A stretch of DNA of 64,000 bases from Variovorax sp. S12S4 (GCF_023195515.1 NZ_JALPKR020000002.1:3945001-4009000); one strand, 5' to 3'. Shown: positions 29,947 through 42,267, counted from the first letter of the stretch. Notes: a model not told the origin generated them from the letters alone. Numbers and translations: made by a program.

Positions 29947-32900
29947 ATGGCGCGCAAGAAAATCACCACCCTGGCTTACCGCGCGATCCGCATCGAAGGT
30001 GGGCTCATCCCCGCAGACGAGCTCGCCCGCCTGACCACCCTCGCCGAGCCGGCTTCAACCGAGCAGACGGAGGCGCAGTACCGGATATCTAAAGGCCTCA
30101 AACTGCGCGATGAGATCGGGCGCGACTTCAAGATTGCTCTGAGCCTGTGGAACGACTTCAAGGCGTTGCGCAGACGCACCGACGTCAACGCCCACGATGT
30201 GACCGTCCGGGAGTTGCTGCTGCCCTTGATGCGCGAAGTGCTGCACTTCTCAGACATCGGTCGTTGTGCGGCAATCGAAAAAAATGATCATAGCTACGCC
30301 ATTGGCCATGCCGCCGAGAGCGGCTGCGTGCCCATGTTGTTCGCCGCGCATGACCAGCCGCTGGATACGGCGGCCGAGCGCTTCGGGGAAACCAACCCAG
30401 ACACGGGCAAGGTTCGCCGGCGCAGCCCCTACATGCTGGCTCAAGAGGCCGTCAATGCCTCCGATGCCTCTTTGTGGGCCATTGTCACCAATGGTTTGAC
30501 GCTGCGCATCCTGCGCGACAACCCCAGCCTAACCCGGCCGGCCTACATCGAGGTAGATCTGGAAGCGCTCTTCACTGAAGAGCTGCACCCCGACTTCACC
30601 GCGTTCTGGCTCCTGGCGCACGCCAGCCGATTTAGCAGCCCCCGGGTGAGCCGACCAATTGCGTGTGGGAACGCTGGCGAGCAACGGGCCAAGCTGCGGG
30701 CGTCACCGTGCGAACCAACTTGCGCTTTCAGGTGGCCGATGCTTTGCGTGCTCTTGGAACCGGCTTCCTCTCGCATCCCGCTAACAGTGAGCTACGGGCG
30801 GCCCTGCAACGAATGGACGGGGAGGATGGTGCCCTGGGTCGCCAGGCATTCTTTGAAGAACTGCTCCGCTTGGTCTATCGGCTCATTTTTTCTGTCCACG
30901 GTCGAAGACCGAACCGATCAGACCAGCGGGCGACGCCTCATCTTCACGCCCGACGCGCCGCCTGAAGTGCAGCAACGCTATCTGTCCGGCTATTCGATGA
31001 CTTGGCTGCGCGAGCGGGCCTGTGCGGCGCAGCCAGCACGACCGGCACGCCGACCTGTGGCAGGCGCTCGGCATCACCTTCGGCTCATTGGTAAGGGGTG
31101 AAGCGCATCTGGGTCTTCCCGCGCTCGGTGGCCTCTTCGATGCGGACCAATGCGCGTGGCTCGATGGCACACAGTTGGAAAACCGTTGGCTACTAACTGC
31201 GGTTTTCCAGTTGGGGTGGTTCCGTGCCGACGGCGGCCTGACCCGCGTCAACTACCGAGACATGGGCCCGGAAGAGCTCGGCAGCGTTTACGAAAGCCTG
31301 CTGGAACTGGTGCCCGACCTGCAGATGCTGTCACAGCCCTCAGCAGCTCGTCTGGCCTTCGTGGGCGATGGCGACAGCGAAGGCAGCACCAAAGGCAACA
31401 CTCGCAAGCTGACCGGCAGCTACTACACGCCTGACAGCTTGGTTCAAGAACTCATCAAGACGGCGCTGGAGCCTGTCATTGCGGATACGGTTCGCGCCAA
31501 CCCTGAGCGGCCTGTAGAAGCCTTGCTTGGCCTGACCATTTGCGACCCGGCTTGCGGCAGCGGCCACTTCTTACTGTCTGCAGCCCGGCGTTTGGCTGAC
31601 GAAGTGGCCCTGCACCGTGCCGCTGCGGAGCGGGAAGGCGGAGCCCCTGCGCCGGTCGACTACCGCCATGCCCTGCGAGATGTGGTCAGCCACTGCATTT
31701 TCGGGGTGGACAAGAACCCCATGGCCATTCAGCTGACCAAGACGGCGCTTTGGCTGGAGGCCTACTCGCCCGACCGACCGTTGAGCTTCATCGACCATCA
31801 CCTGCGCATAGGTGACGCGCTGCTCGGTGTGCTTGACCCGAAGGTGTTGGAGGATGGTATCCCCGACGAAGCCTATGCCGCGCTTTCCGGCGATGACAAG
31901 ACAGTGGCTTCGGCACTGAAGAAGCAGAACAAAGCCGACCTAAAGAGCTGGCGTTCAATAGCCAGCGGCGACTTGGTGACTCAAGCTGGCCTAGTCGCCC
32001 AGGCCGTGACCGCTGAAACACTGGACGATGACACTACTGAACACTTGGCCGCCAAGCGCCAAGCTTGGCATGAGGTCGATGCCGCAGCTCACCATAGCGG
32101 CTTCGCGCGCGTAGCTGATATTTTCGTGGCAGCCTTTCTGACGCCCAAATTGGCGGAGACGAAGGCGACGGTGCCGCTTTCGAGTCATCTATGGAGTGTG
32201 CTGAGCAATCAACCCTCCCTGGCTGAGGTGGAAGACGCCGCCCAATCGATATGTCGCCAGCTCGGCGTGTTTCATTGGTGGCTGGCCTTTCCGCAGGTAG
32301 CTGCGGCCGGTGGCTTCTCAGTGATGCTGGGGAATCCTCCATGGGAGAGGTTGACTCTCAAAGAAGAAGAGTTTTTCGCGAACCGTAGTCCACTTATCGC
32401 GCAAGCCCAAAATAAGGCGGAACGAACGAGGCGCATCAGCTTGCTGGCGCGCGGCATGTTGCTGCATACCGTAGCTCCCGATTTGGAGGCTGCGGAAGGG
32501 CTGAGCCCCCTAGCGCGACCGAGCAGGCGCTTTATCACGAGTTCGCATTGGCGCATCGAGCTGCCGATGTGTCGAAGCACTTCTCACGCGAAAGCCGGAG
32601 ATATGTGCTGACTGGTGCTGGCGATGTCAATACCTATGCACTTTTCGCAGAAACCCTGCTGCAAGCGACGTCTTCGCGCGGCCGTGCCGGGTTCATAGTA
32701 CCCACCGGAATAGCCACGGACGAGTCGACCTCGGCGTTCTTTTCCCACGTTGCAACGGGTAGCCGGCTGGCGAGTCTGTTCGATTTCGAAAACAGTGATG
32801 CGGTGTTTCCCTCCGTCCACCGCAGTTACAAGTTTTCTCTGTTGACGCTTGGCGCCGCGACGCAGTCCGAGTTCGTTTGTTTCGCCACTAAGACGGAACA

Positions 32901-34887
32901 TCTAAACGACGAACGCCGCCGCTTCTTTCTCACCCCGGACGAGTTCGCCCTCATCAACCCGAACAGCCGTACATGCCCGGTCTTCCGCAGCAAGCGCGAC
33001 GCTGAACTGACCAAGAAGCTATATCGAGCTGCACCTGTTCTCCTTCGAGACGACGAACCGAGCACGAATCCATGGGGCATCGAACTCGGACGGATGCTGC
33101 ACATGTCCGACGACAGTGATTCGTTTCAGTCGTTGCCGGGAGAAGGATTGGTAGCGCTGTACGAAGCCAAGATGGTTCACCAATTTGACCACCGCTGGGC
33201 GACCTACGTCGAGGCGCCCGACAAGCCAGGTGGCCTGGAGACCGTCGACTCGAGCCCTGTACAGAAGGCCGACCCCGCCTTCACCGTGCGTCCGCGCTAC
33301 TGGGTGCCTGAGCGCGAGGTGCTGGCCCGTGTCGCGCGCGTGCCGACCCGTGTGGCGCGTGCTTGGCTCGCGTGGCATGCAGCGACTGCCCAGGCAGCTA
33401 CGCAAGACAGCGCGCTGCCCGAGCTGTTGTTGGCCCTCGCGGCCTGGGTGGCTGGAGAGTTGTTCACCCGCGCGACAGGGGAACTCGAGGTAGCAGAGGG
33501 CTCGCAAAAGCGTGTTCTTCCCCATATCGCCTCCATCGAAGCGCAGCTCAAAGCCAGTTTCGAGCCCCTCTCCAAAGCTCTGTTGGGTACCGGTCTTACC
33601 ACCAAGCAGGCCCTGACCGAGTTCCCGAAATGGGCGTTGCAGAACCTCGATGCGCGCATGTCCGATAGCGAACTTGAAGCCATGGGTCAGGTATTCAAGC
33701 AGATGCCGATGGAGAAAGCGCTGTTGGACTTAATAGATGAGTGGCTGGATCGACGTAGCCCACAGTGGCTCTTCGGATTCAGAAATATCGCGCGCAGCAC
33801 CGATGAACGCAGTTTCATCGCCTCGGTGATGCCTAGGCTTGGTGTCGGGCATTCGATGCCGCTTTATCAAGTCTCCACCGCTCCTGAATTGGCCGCCGCA
33901 CTTCTTGGGATGCTGACATCACTCTCGTTCGACTACGTGGTCCGTCAGAAACTGGGGGGCACCAACATGACTTTTGGCTACGTCGAGCAGTTCCCGACGC
34001 TGCTTCCAAAGCACTTTGAGAAAACCGACCTCGATTTCATCGTTCCGCGTGTGCTCGAACTCACTTTTACCGCCCACGACCTGCGGCCTTGGGCTGACGC
34101 TCTTGCGGCCTTCGACCCCCGCTCAGCCACCGAACGTGATCAGCCTTTTGCCTGGAATCCCCCACGCCGCGCTCAACTGCGTTCCGAGCTGGACGCCTAC
34201 TACGCCCGCCTCTACGGCCTGACCCGCGACGAGCTGCGCTACATCCTCGACCCTGCCGACGTGATGGGTCCCGACTATCCCAGCGAAACCTTCCGCGTGC
34301 TCAAGAACAGCGAGATGCGAGAGTTCGGCGAGTACCGTACCCAGCGCTTGGTGTTACAGGCCTGGGACAAACTTGGCGCCGCGCCTGTTCAGGTACCGCT
34401 GGCTGCTCCAGCCGTCACTTCTCAGTTCTCCGAGCTGGGGATGATTCGCAACGAGGAAGAGGCGTTGCTTGCTGGACTCATCGTTGCGTTGGTCGAGTCC
34501 CGACCGGAAGGAAGTTCTGTGTCCGAGCTTCAGTTCCTCGTGGCTCGTTCGGCGAACGCGGCGCAGTACCTGGACCCGTCGGACGCGCGGCGTTTCACGG
34601 AGCTTTCCAGCCTTTTGGGCATTTCAAACGCTGCAACGCAGTTGTTGAGCCGCGCTCTCCCTATCGTCCAGCGCCTGGAATCCGTCGGCGTCCTCGCTCG
34701 CCAAGCTCGCGCCGGCGAGGCTGCATTCACTCGAGGTGAGGCAGTACCGCCCGGAGACGTCCGTCTGGTTCCGGAGCATGGTGACGTCGCCCGGCTTCTC
34801 GTAGCGGCAGAGTCGCGACGTTTGGAATCGGATCGTGCGGGAACGTCGGACAGCGAGCAGCCGTCGAAGTCTTCAGGAACAAGGTGA
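29947..34887 (+). pseudogene. PglX/Eco57I-like N6-adenine DNA methyltransferase, four frame breaks
   Basis: Bridged length about 1,645 aa. An N-terminal region (29947-30640) with helicase-linked methylase character is followed by TGSYYTPDSLV, motif I DPACGSGHFL (31543-31572), the VDKNPMAIQLTKTALWLEA region and motif IV NPPW (32332-32343). The C-terminal half probably recognises the target. Frame breaks: C5 at 30639-30643 (one C short), T6 at 30886-30891 (one T extra), about 31018-31022 (one base extra) and C5 at 32506-32510 (one C short). It fits PglX (BREX), DrmMI (DISARM) or type IIG methylases and would mark self DNA. If the breaks are real the gene is dead. Confidence 0.75.
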
Positions 34888-34892
34888 CACAT

Positions 34893-36877
34893 ATGACAAA
34901 GCAGTGGCTTGAGGGTTACGAACCAGTCCGAAGGCAGCCTCGGATGTGGATCGAGACGCTTTGGCTGGTGGAGTCCCGTGAGCCTTTGTCAGTGACTCGC
35001 ACGATCGAGCTGCATCCTGGCCTGAACATCGTTTGGGCTCGAGAGTCGACGTCCACGGAGACATCAGGCCTGGCCAGCGCAGGCCACGGGGTTGGGAAGA
35101 CTTCGCTGTGCCTGCTGATGCGGTACATCCTGGGCGATGATGCGCCAGCCATTTCGACTTTGCGTGAGAAGGCGTCGGCGGGCTTCCCGAAAGGTGGCGT
35201 TGCCGCCAAGGTGCATGTGGACGGGACAGCATGGCTGGTGTATCGCCCTTACGGGGCGTACAGCCATTCCCTCGCAGCGCCTTGCGAGGCGTTGGAGTCG
35301 CTGGTGCAGGGCGCTGTCCCCAATGAGTTCCAAGAATACCTTGGCGCACTGGAACTGTTTTCGATAGGCCGTCTCGCCGCGCAGTCGCTGCCGGGTACCA
35401 ACCAACCGCTCCGGTGGCGTCACCTGTTGGCTTGGTGCATCAGAGATCAACGGACGCGCTTTGACGGCTTCTATCACTGGCGAGACGGCGAGGGGCTTGG
35501 ATTTCTTCGGTCCCGACGTGACCCGCCGCTGTTTGTCGGCTCGGTGCTGGGCTTGGTCGATGCGGGCTTGGACCAACTGCTTCGCGACCTTGAGTCGAAA
35601 CAGGCGAGGTTCGATAAGTCCAAGGAGCGAATTCCAGAACTGGAACGCGCTCCGATCTATGCTCTTTCACATGCGGAGCGGCAGTTACGTGCCCGTATTC
35701 GATCCGGTGAGGACGAGCCTGTGTTCGAAACCATACTGGGTGAATCCATCGAATCTCGTGTTCGAGAAGCTCTCGCTTCAGCAGAGACGTCCGAGGCGGC
35801 ATGGGAGAGTGATGTCGACCTAGCGGAACAGCTGCTTGCTCAAGAGCAGCTTCATTTGGCGCACCTGAACGATAAGTTGAAGTTGGCCGAAGTTGAGGTG
35901 AGTATCGCCAAGGCGCTCGTGGAAGCAAATCAGGCGGACTTTGAGCGCTTGACGAAAGTGCGTGAAAAGTTGGCGTGGCTGGACGGCCGATGTGACCATG
36001 GCGACGTTGAATTCTCTGCGTGTCAGCACATTCAAGCTCGCAAGAGCACGGTCAATATGACCTGGTTCCGAGATGGCAAGGAAGTCCAGGCCAACGCGCC
36101 CGAACGGGCACGGAATTTTGCCCAGTGCCAGGCAGACCAGGTGCGCGCCGGGTCTGCGGTGACCGCACAGCAGAAGCGGATATCAACTCAACAAGCAGAG
36201 CTTCGGCGTCTGCGAGTTCGGGTCGCAACTAGCGACAGTTCTCGTTCGCTCCTCAAGACGTCATGGGCGGAGCTTCAGCTCCTGCACACACAAAAAGAGC
36301 AGGGCATCGAGTCCGCAGAATTGGTCAACGCGCGCGGGCTTCTCGCACGGCTGGAAGCTGAACTGAATGGCCTCCGATCAACCTTAGCTAGTCGTCGGTC
36401 ACAGCAGTCAGCTCGTGCCGACGCCATCAAGGCACTGACAGCACTTGTATCGACAAGGCTTCTTGGGGCGTCGGGCCATGCTCGATTCGTGCAGGATCAT
36501 GAATATCGACCTTTCGAGGTCGCAAGGGGCGGTGAGGCCTATCAAGTTCTTGAAGTCCTTCTGGGTGACATCGTGTGCTTGCTTGACTCAGCGACATCCG
36601 AGGCAAGCAGTCACCCAGGATTTTTGGTGCACGACTGTCCACGTGAAGCCGACATGAGCGATGTGCTCTACCGAGAGTTCTTTCTCGTGGCAGCCGAGGC
36701 GGCGGAACAACTCGGTAGAGACAACGGGACGCCATTCCAGTTCATCGTGACAACGACATCGCCACCCCCGAGAAGGTTCGTGGTGGGTCGTATGTCGTGC
36801 TCGAACTGGAGCCAGGATCCGACGAGAAGTTGTTGTTCAGGCGCGAGCTTGTGCCGGAGCTCCCAGGCTTCCAGTAA
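34893..36877 (+). CDS. SMC/Rad50-like coiled-coil ATPase, frame broken at a C5 run
   Basis: About 661 aa if bridged. Walker A AGHGVGKTSL (K69) is near the N-terminus and Walker B FLVHDCPRE (D581) near the end. Between them are long charged coiled-coil segments (about residues 220-350 and 380-500) and a central Cys pair (RCDHGDVEFSACQH) placed like a Rad50 zinc hook. This is the layout of DUF2326/RecN-like ATPases in defence operons. At the C5 run 36765-36769 one extra C gives a sensible end (VVLELEPGSDEKLLFRREL) stopping at 36877 instead of 36884. The ATG at 34893 is preferred over GTG at 34884. Confidence 0.72.
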
Positions 36878-36952
36878 TCCGTGAAACGACGCTTTTGCGA
36901 AAGCGTGCTTTGAAGAGAAGAATAGCTTGAACAAGAAGAAGGAGGGGGGTAC

Positions 36953-39900
36953 ATGTCAGTTATTAAGGATGCGTATCTGGAGCTGGCGCCACACGGTAGC
37001 AGCCTTGCCGATGTGGTGGTGCTTTCTCAGGCTTGGAAAAAGTCTCACGCATTCATCCGCCGCCACAACTGGTATGCCGACGTGCTGGAGTTGGATGCAT
37101 CGACGGTCGATCTCGAGGACCAACTCTTGCGCTGGGGTGCTGATGTCAGTCAAGACAGCTTTCGCCCGCATGAATTGCTTCTGGTGCCCGCCCCGAAGAT
37201 TGCGAAGTGGGAGTTCAGGCCTACCCCGGTTGTGCAATCACTGGAAGACCTCCTCGACTTCGACATCGACAGCCTCGGCTCTGAGCCCACGTTCGATGAC
37301 TGGGCGCCCAAGACCAAAGTGACCGAGCCTGGCGCCGATGAGGCCTCAAGCAACCTGACTCAAAAGCTGCGTCCCTTGGCACATCTGTCTATCCGCGACC
37401 AGACACTGGCCACGGCCGTGATGATGTGTCTGGCGGAAGCCGTTGAGACGGCTCAGGGCGATACGTCCGTAAAGGACGTACTGACGATGCGCGAGCGGGG
37501 CGTGGTGAGCTATGGCAACCGGCTTCAGTGCAATTGGGTCGAGCAGCGCAACGCGCCTTCTCGTGCCAAGTTCTCTTGGGGTAACAGTCGAACCTACCGT
37601 CAGTACTTTCAAGACTATCGTGCGTTCCTGGCAAGGCCGCGACGGGTGTGCGCCGAGTTGCTGTCGCAGTTGCCGCCCAGACGCGAGCTGTTTGTGGTTT
37701 CTCTCGACATCAAGTCGTTCTTCGACAGGATCGATACGGCGGCACTCTTGCAGGAACTCCGCCTGATTGAAGTGGAGCATCGGCAGGCCTTCGGGCTGCC
37801 CGACAGGACGGCGGCGGATGAGGCGTTCTGGCAGCGCGCCGAGCGCATCTTTCGTTGGCAGTGGCGGTCGGAAGATCACAAGCAAGCAGAGCTGATCTAC
37901 GGGTCTGGTCAAGAAGAGTTGGAACTGGGCCTGCCACAAGGGCTAGTTGCCTCCGGTTTTCTGGCGAATGCGTACCTGCTGAGGCTGGACCGCCAGCTTC
38001 AGCAAGCAGCAGCTCAGGCAACCAGCGTCGGTAACGATGTCAAGCTGCTCGACTACTGTCGATATGTGGACGATATGCGCATGGTCGTCGAAGCCCCCAG
38101 CGGCACGGGTGGCCTGGGACAAGATGCGATCTTGAGGCTCGCGGTCGCATTTGTCACCGACGCGCTAAAGAGCCACAGCGAACTGCTGAAGGCACAGAAG
38201 GTTCTTGAACTGTCGCCCGACAAGTGCGTTGTGACGCCCTACCGCTCGATTTCGGCTCAGAGCAACATGTCTGCCCTCATGGACGTGCTCAATGCGGAAC
38301 TCAGCGGAACCTTCGACCTGGAGTCGCTGGCCCAGGCTGCTGGCGGGCTCGATGGCCTGTTGTGGATGTCGGACCAGATCGACGATGCTGAGGAGCCCAA
38401 GCCCTCGCGCCTGCGTTTAGCCACTGTTGCGGCGCCCAGCACGGACGTACGTGACGACACGGTCAAGCGCTTCGTGGCGACGCGTTTGGCACAGCTGATG
38501 CGACATCGTCTGGCGATGACGGATGCCACTGCACACACGTCAGCTGGCAACGTACTCAGCGACCGTGTGACCAATGGCATGGCCCTGGCCCATGAGTTCG
38601 AATCCACGGCGCGCAAGCTCATCAAGTGCTGGGCCGAAAACCCATCACTGGCCCTCTTGCTGCGCTGCGGACTGGATCTGTTTCCACATCCCAGATTGTT
38701 GTCGCCGGTTGCCGAAGCGCTCAGCGTCAAGTTGTTCTACCCTCAGGTCGGCCTCAATTCAGCTCAGCTGAGGCAGGTTCGGGTCGCCGAGTACGTTCTC
38801 GCAGACCTTCTGCGCGCAGGTGCGGTCGAAACTGGCTTTCGTGCAGAGGAGGACTATCCCGAGTCCGTCGATATTGCCGGCTATAGAGAGGATTTGGGCG
38901 CACTGGCTCGTCGTGTTGTTCTTGAGCGTGCGGATTCCCCTGGTATCTGCTGCAACAGGCGCATCTGTACCTGTCCTCCATTGGCGATGTCTCGCTGGCG
39001 GTGACGGACGAAAGCAGCTTCGCATTGGTCCAGCCTTACAAGGCGCTCAACCGCGCAATGATGTTCGAACCCGCGCATTCCGAAGCGCTGAAGGAGGTGC
39101 TTCCGTTGGCGCTTGTCGCCCAGCAGTTGCACCCCAATCCGAGGCGATTCGGCGTCTGGTTGGCGGAAGGCCTGCGGCTGACCAAGGACGACGCCATGCA
39201 GGCGGAGGTGGTGACGACTGTCTCGCTTCACCGACCAGATCTCATGTTGGCGGCCTTGAATGGGCGGGGCAGCAGGGCGCCGCGCTGGCGCAGATTTGTG
39301 CCACCCGCACTGATAGAGACCAGCAAGCGAACGTCTTCCCGCCGCACCAATGGGGCGCGCCGGAGTGTCCGGCCGCTCCATCACGTCATGATGGAAGCCG
39401 ACAATGTGTTCGCGCAGGAGAACGGAGTCCTGATGCTTGCCAAGGCACTGCTCGGCGTAGAAGGCATAGAGGCGCACCTGAGTTCAGGCTTGAGCGCGAT
39501 GGACGTCACGCTCGCGTGCGACGACTGGACACGGGTTCACGCGCTGCCCGACGAGAAGGATTTCTTGTCTGTGCAGCCCTTGGTGCGCACCGAACCGGCA
39601 AGTCCTCTGTACGGCAACCCACCTTGGGTCGACGACGATAGTGCGTGGCTATACGGATTGGGCCGGATTCTGCGAGCGGCGCTGACCGGCGAGTTTGACT
39701 TCACTAGCCGGCGCTACCTCGTGACTGAGGAGGTAGGTCACTACACCGGTCTTCGGAGCAGCTGGTTCAAGCGCAGATTCGGGCTAATGAACTCTGGGCG
39801 CGGACTGCTGGATGAACCGGGGCCTGTGTCTCCGTGGCTGTCGGGGTTGCTTTCCACGTTGCTGCGCTGGCCTGGAGTCGAGTTTCGTGCGCATCACGCA

Positions 39901-40929
39901 GCCGCGGCAGGGACGGCCCGAACAGCCGATGAGTTGCTTGCTGTATTTGAGGAGCGGATTGCCGTACAGCGGGCCCTGTTCGGAACGCGAAGCAAGACAC
40001 CCATGTACGTTGTGCCCACCGACGACCACGCGCCGTTACAAGACAGGCCCTTGCGTATCGCCATCGTTCAGCCGATGCGTCCACGCAGGGACGAGTTTGA
40101 TGTCAAGGACCCGACGCACTGGACCCCCGGTGTCCTCGCTGAACACCGTAGGCATTTGGCGGAGGTTTGCAGGCTGACTTTTCAAAAGCTTAGAACCTGG
40201 GCCTCGGCACAGAGCTCAAAGTCGGCCGGCGAAGAAGGGGATGGACCGGTCGTGGATGTCATCTTGTTCCCAGAACTGGCCGTACACCCTGAGCATGTTT
40301 TTTTGCTTCGCCGACTGTCCGACAAGCTCGGCGCGAACATCTTCACCGGGCTGACGTTCCAGACGTCCGCCAAGCTGGGCGCACCGATCAACCAGGGGCT
40401 GTGGGTGATCCGCACGGAGTCTCCCGGCCACGGACGCAGCATCCAGTACGTCTGGCAAGGCAAGCTTCATCCCATGAAGCTGGAACGGGCCATGGGAGTG
40501 AAGGGATATCGGCCACACCTGACGCTGGTCGAGCTGCCGATTGGCTCAAAGACGCGAACACGGATTGCCGCTGCCATTTGCTACGACGCAACAGACCTTG
40601 ACCTGGTTGCCGATCTTCGGGATCGGTCCGACGTGTTCTTGGTGGCAGCACTCAATCAGGACGTTCAGACCTTTGACAACATGGTTGCGGCGCTTCACTT
40701 TCACATGTATCAGCCAGTGGTGTTGGCCAACTCCGGCGAGTTCGGTGGCTCCACTGCCCAGGCGCCGCTTCCGAAGCATGAACGCCTCATTGCACACGTT
40801 CATGGCAACAACCAAGTCGCCGTGAGCGTATTCGAGGTTGACCCCGGTCCCTTCAAATCGACCAATCCTGCAAAGACCCCGAAGGAACTCAAAGCACCGC
40901 CGGCGGGCTACAAGGGAAGACCTTCATGA
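36953..40929 (+). CDS. Reverse transcriptase-nitrilase (DRT type 1 / UG1-like), frame broken at a C4 run
   Basis: Bridged length about 1,325 aa. The N-terminal half is a reverse transcriptase: motif A VSLDIKSFFD (D252-D258), motif B LPQGLVASGFLANAYL and motif C YVDD (38063-38074). The C-terminal part is a carbon-nitrogen hydrolase with the full triad: Glu in FPELAV (40273-40275), Lys in QGKLHP (40462-40464) and Cys in ICYDATD (40579-40581). RT-nitrilase fusions are the known DRT1 antiphage class. The frame changes at C4 38937-38940: with one C added, the RT reads through WYLLQQAHLYLSSIGDVSL into the nitrilase frame. AGGAGG precedes the start. Confidence 0.87.
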
Positions 40930-41108
40930 TGCGACCTTCGGCGGAACGGCTTACCCACTTCCCGCAAAAGCGCGGTGGCGCCTCAGCCTTGGCGCAGATC
41001 TGTGCTCAGCGGAGAATGGCCGGCGCGGAGTTCCTGACGACGTGCCGACTGCATGTCGCAGGCGCAGTGCGTGCAGCCAGCCAAAGTTGGAATGGAGGCG
41101 CCGCATGA
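40926..41108 (+). CDS. Small ORF coupled at both ends (60 aa)
   Basis: Its ATG overlaps the RT-nitrilase stop (ATGA), and its TGA overlaps the HNH gene ATG (ATGA), so ribosomes could pass through all three frames. The product is basic and Ala/Arg-rich (LTHFPQKRGGASALAQICAQ), with no family I recognise. The double coupling argues for real translation; the composition and lack of a recognisable fold argue against. It may be a leader that couples HNH expression to the RT gene. Confidence 0.4.
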   Translation: MMRPSAERLTHFPQKRGGASALAQICAQRRMAGAEFLTTCRLHVAGAVRAASQSWNGGAA

Positions 41109-41860
41109 CTCCACTAGACCGTCTGCGGTTGGAGAAGGCCGGGGCAGACTGCGGCTTCGAAATGACCCCTCGCGTGACCGGTGATGGTGCGCTGGAGCTG
41201 CGGTCGGCGGCATTTCCAGAGACCGTTTGTGTCTCGGTTTCGACCAGTGCGGCTGCTGGTTTCAGGGTGTCGACATCATCCGGTGCGTTGTTGGACCGTG
41301 TGGTTGGTGATGCTGTCGAGGTCCATGCATATGGCGAGCTTTACGCCGTCCTGCAACGCGCGTCAGCCGTCGCCAGGACGATGCCAAACCGGGTGGCCGA
41401 CAAGTTTCGGCAAGAGAAGGCCAAGCTCCCGCAGTCAACCGAGGCAGAGCGCTTCGTTGTTCAACGGGTGGGGCAGGGCTTATTTAGAGACGCTTTGCTC
41501 GACTATTGGCAGGGGCGATGCTGCGTTTCGGGTCTGGCGTTTCCCAGCCTGCTGCGTGCTTCCCACATAAAGCCTTGGGGCAAGTGCGTGACCGATGACG
41601 AGCGACTGGACGTCTTCAATGGCCTGCTCCTGGCGCCGCACCTGGATGCCCTGTTCGATGGGGGCTGGATTTCGTTTGAAGACGACGGGACACTGTTGAC
41701 CTCGGCATCACTTCCTGGGGCAGCACGACTGCAACTGGGGCTGTTGGGCGATTGGCGCTTGGATGGCCTGAAGCAAGGGCACGCCGGCTATCTCGCCTTC
41801 CATCGGCAACACGAATTCCGGCCGGAGAAAACTGCATCAAGGTCGTCTGACTGGCAATAG
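41105..41860 (+). CDS. HNH restriction endonuclease (last gene of the defence operon)
   Basis: 251 aa from the ATG at 41105, with GGAGG just upstream; a longer frame from 40838 lies mostly inside the nitrilase. The C-terminal half is an HNH domain: RCCVSGLAFPSLLRASHIKPW (key H154), FNGLL (N172) and PHLDALFD (H179), as in HNH_2/McrA-type nucleases. The N-terminal half (TPRVTGDGALELRSAAFPE) may bind DNA. It is intact and is the only clear stand-alone nuclease of the operon, so a candidate effector. Confidence 0.8.
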   Translation: MTPLDRLRLEKAGADCGFEMTPRVTGDGALELRSAAFPETVCVSVSTSAAAGFRVSTSSGALLDRVVGDAVEVHAYGELYAVLQRASAVARTMPNRVADKFRQEKAKLPQSTEAERFVVQRVGQGLFRDALLDYWQGRCCVSGLAFPSLLRASHIKPWGKCVTDDERLDVFNGLLLAPHLDALFDGGWISFEDDGTLLTSASLPGAARLQLGLLGDWRLDGLKQGHAGYLAFHRQHEFRPEKTASRSSDWQ

Positions 41861-42020
41861 AGATTGCCGTGAGCTTGAAGCTCTCCGGCTCGCTGGCTGA
41901 TCAGGCCATCTGCTAGCCTCGAAAGAACAGCGTCCAGTGCCAAGGAAAGGAAGGCCGAAGATGTGCAGAATGCTGTTACGAGCTTTGGCGATCGTTGACG
42001 ATTGATGCGCAGGAGTAGCC

Positions 42021-42160
42021 GCCCCGCAAAACGAGTCCATCTCCCGCGCCAGCAAAAGCGCTCGTTTTTCGACGGTAGAAGTGACGGTAAAGTACCATGT
42101 CCCCAACCCACAAAGCTAGCATTCATGCGGGTTTCCGGCCCTCGGAAACCATTGAGTGGG
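42021..42160 (+). repeat. Element-end-like module, copy A
   Basis: The 407-bp gap after the HNH gene has no convincing gene but holds a module shared with 53311-53450 at identical internal spacing. It has a 20-bp identical block (42039-42058), two GACGGTA repeats 12 bp apart (42071 and 42083), CATGCGGGTTT (42124) and ATTGAGTGGG (42151-42160). Similarity stops right after ATTGAGTGGG. Paired short repeats at a 12-bp period next to a conserved core look like integrase arm sites and a crossover core, so this may be a former attachment end. Confidence 0.5.
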
Positions 42161-42267
42161 GCCACAGGGGATTTCGGCGCATTCTGGCGAAACAGAGCGT
42201 TGTTGGTAACCGCTCATAGAGCCTTTACGCTCGCGACGGCTTTGCGCGGCCTGCGTCCTACGCCGGC

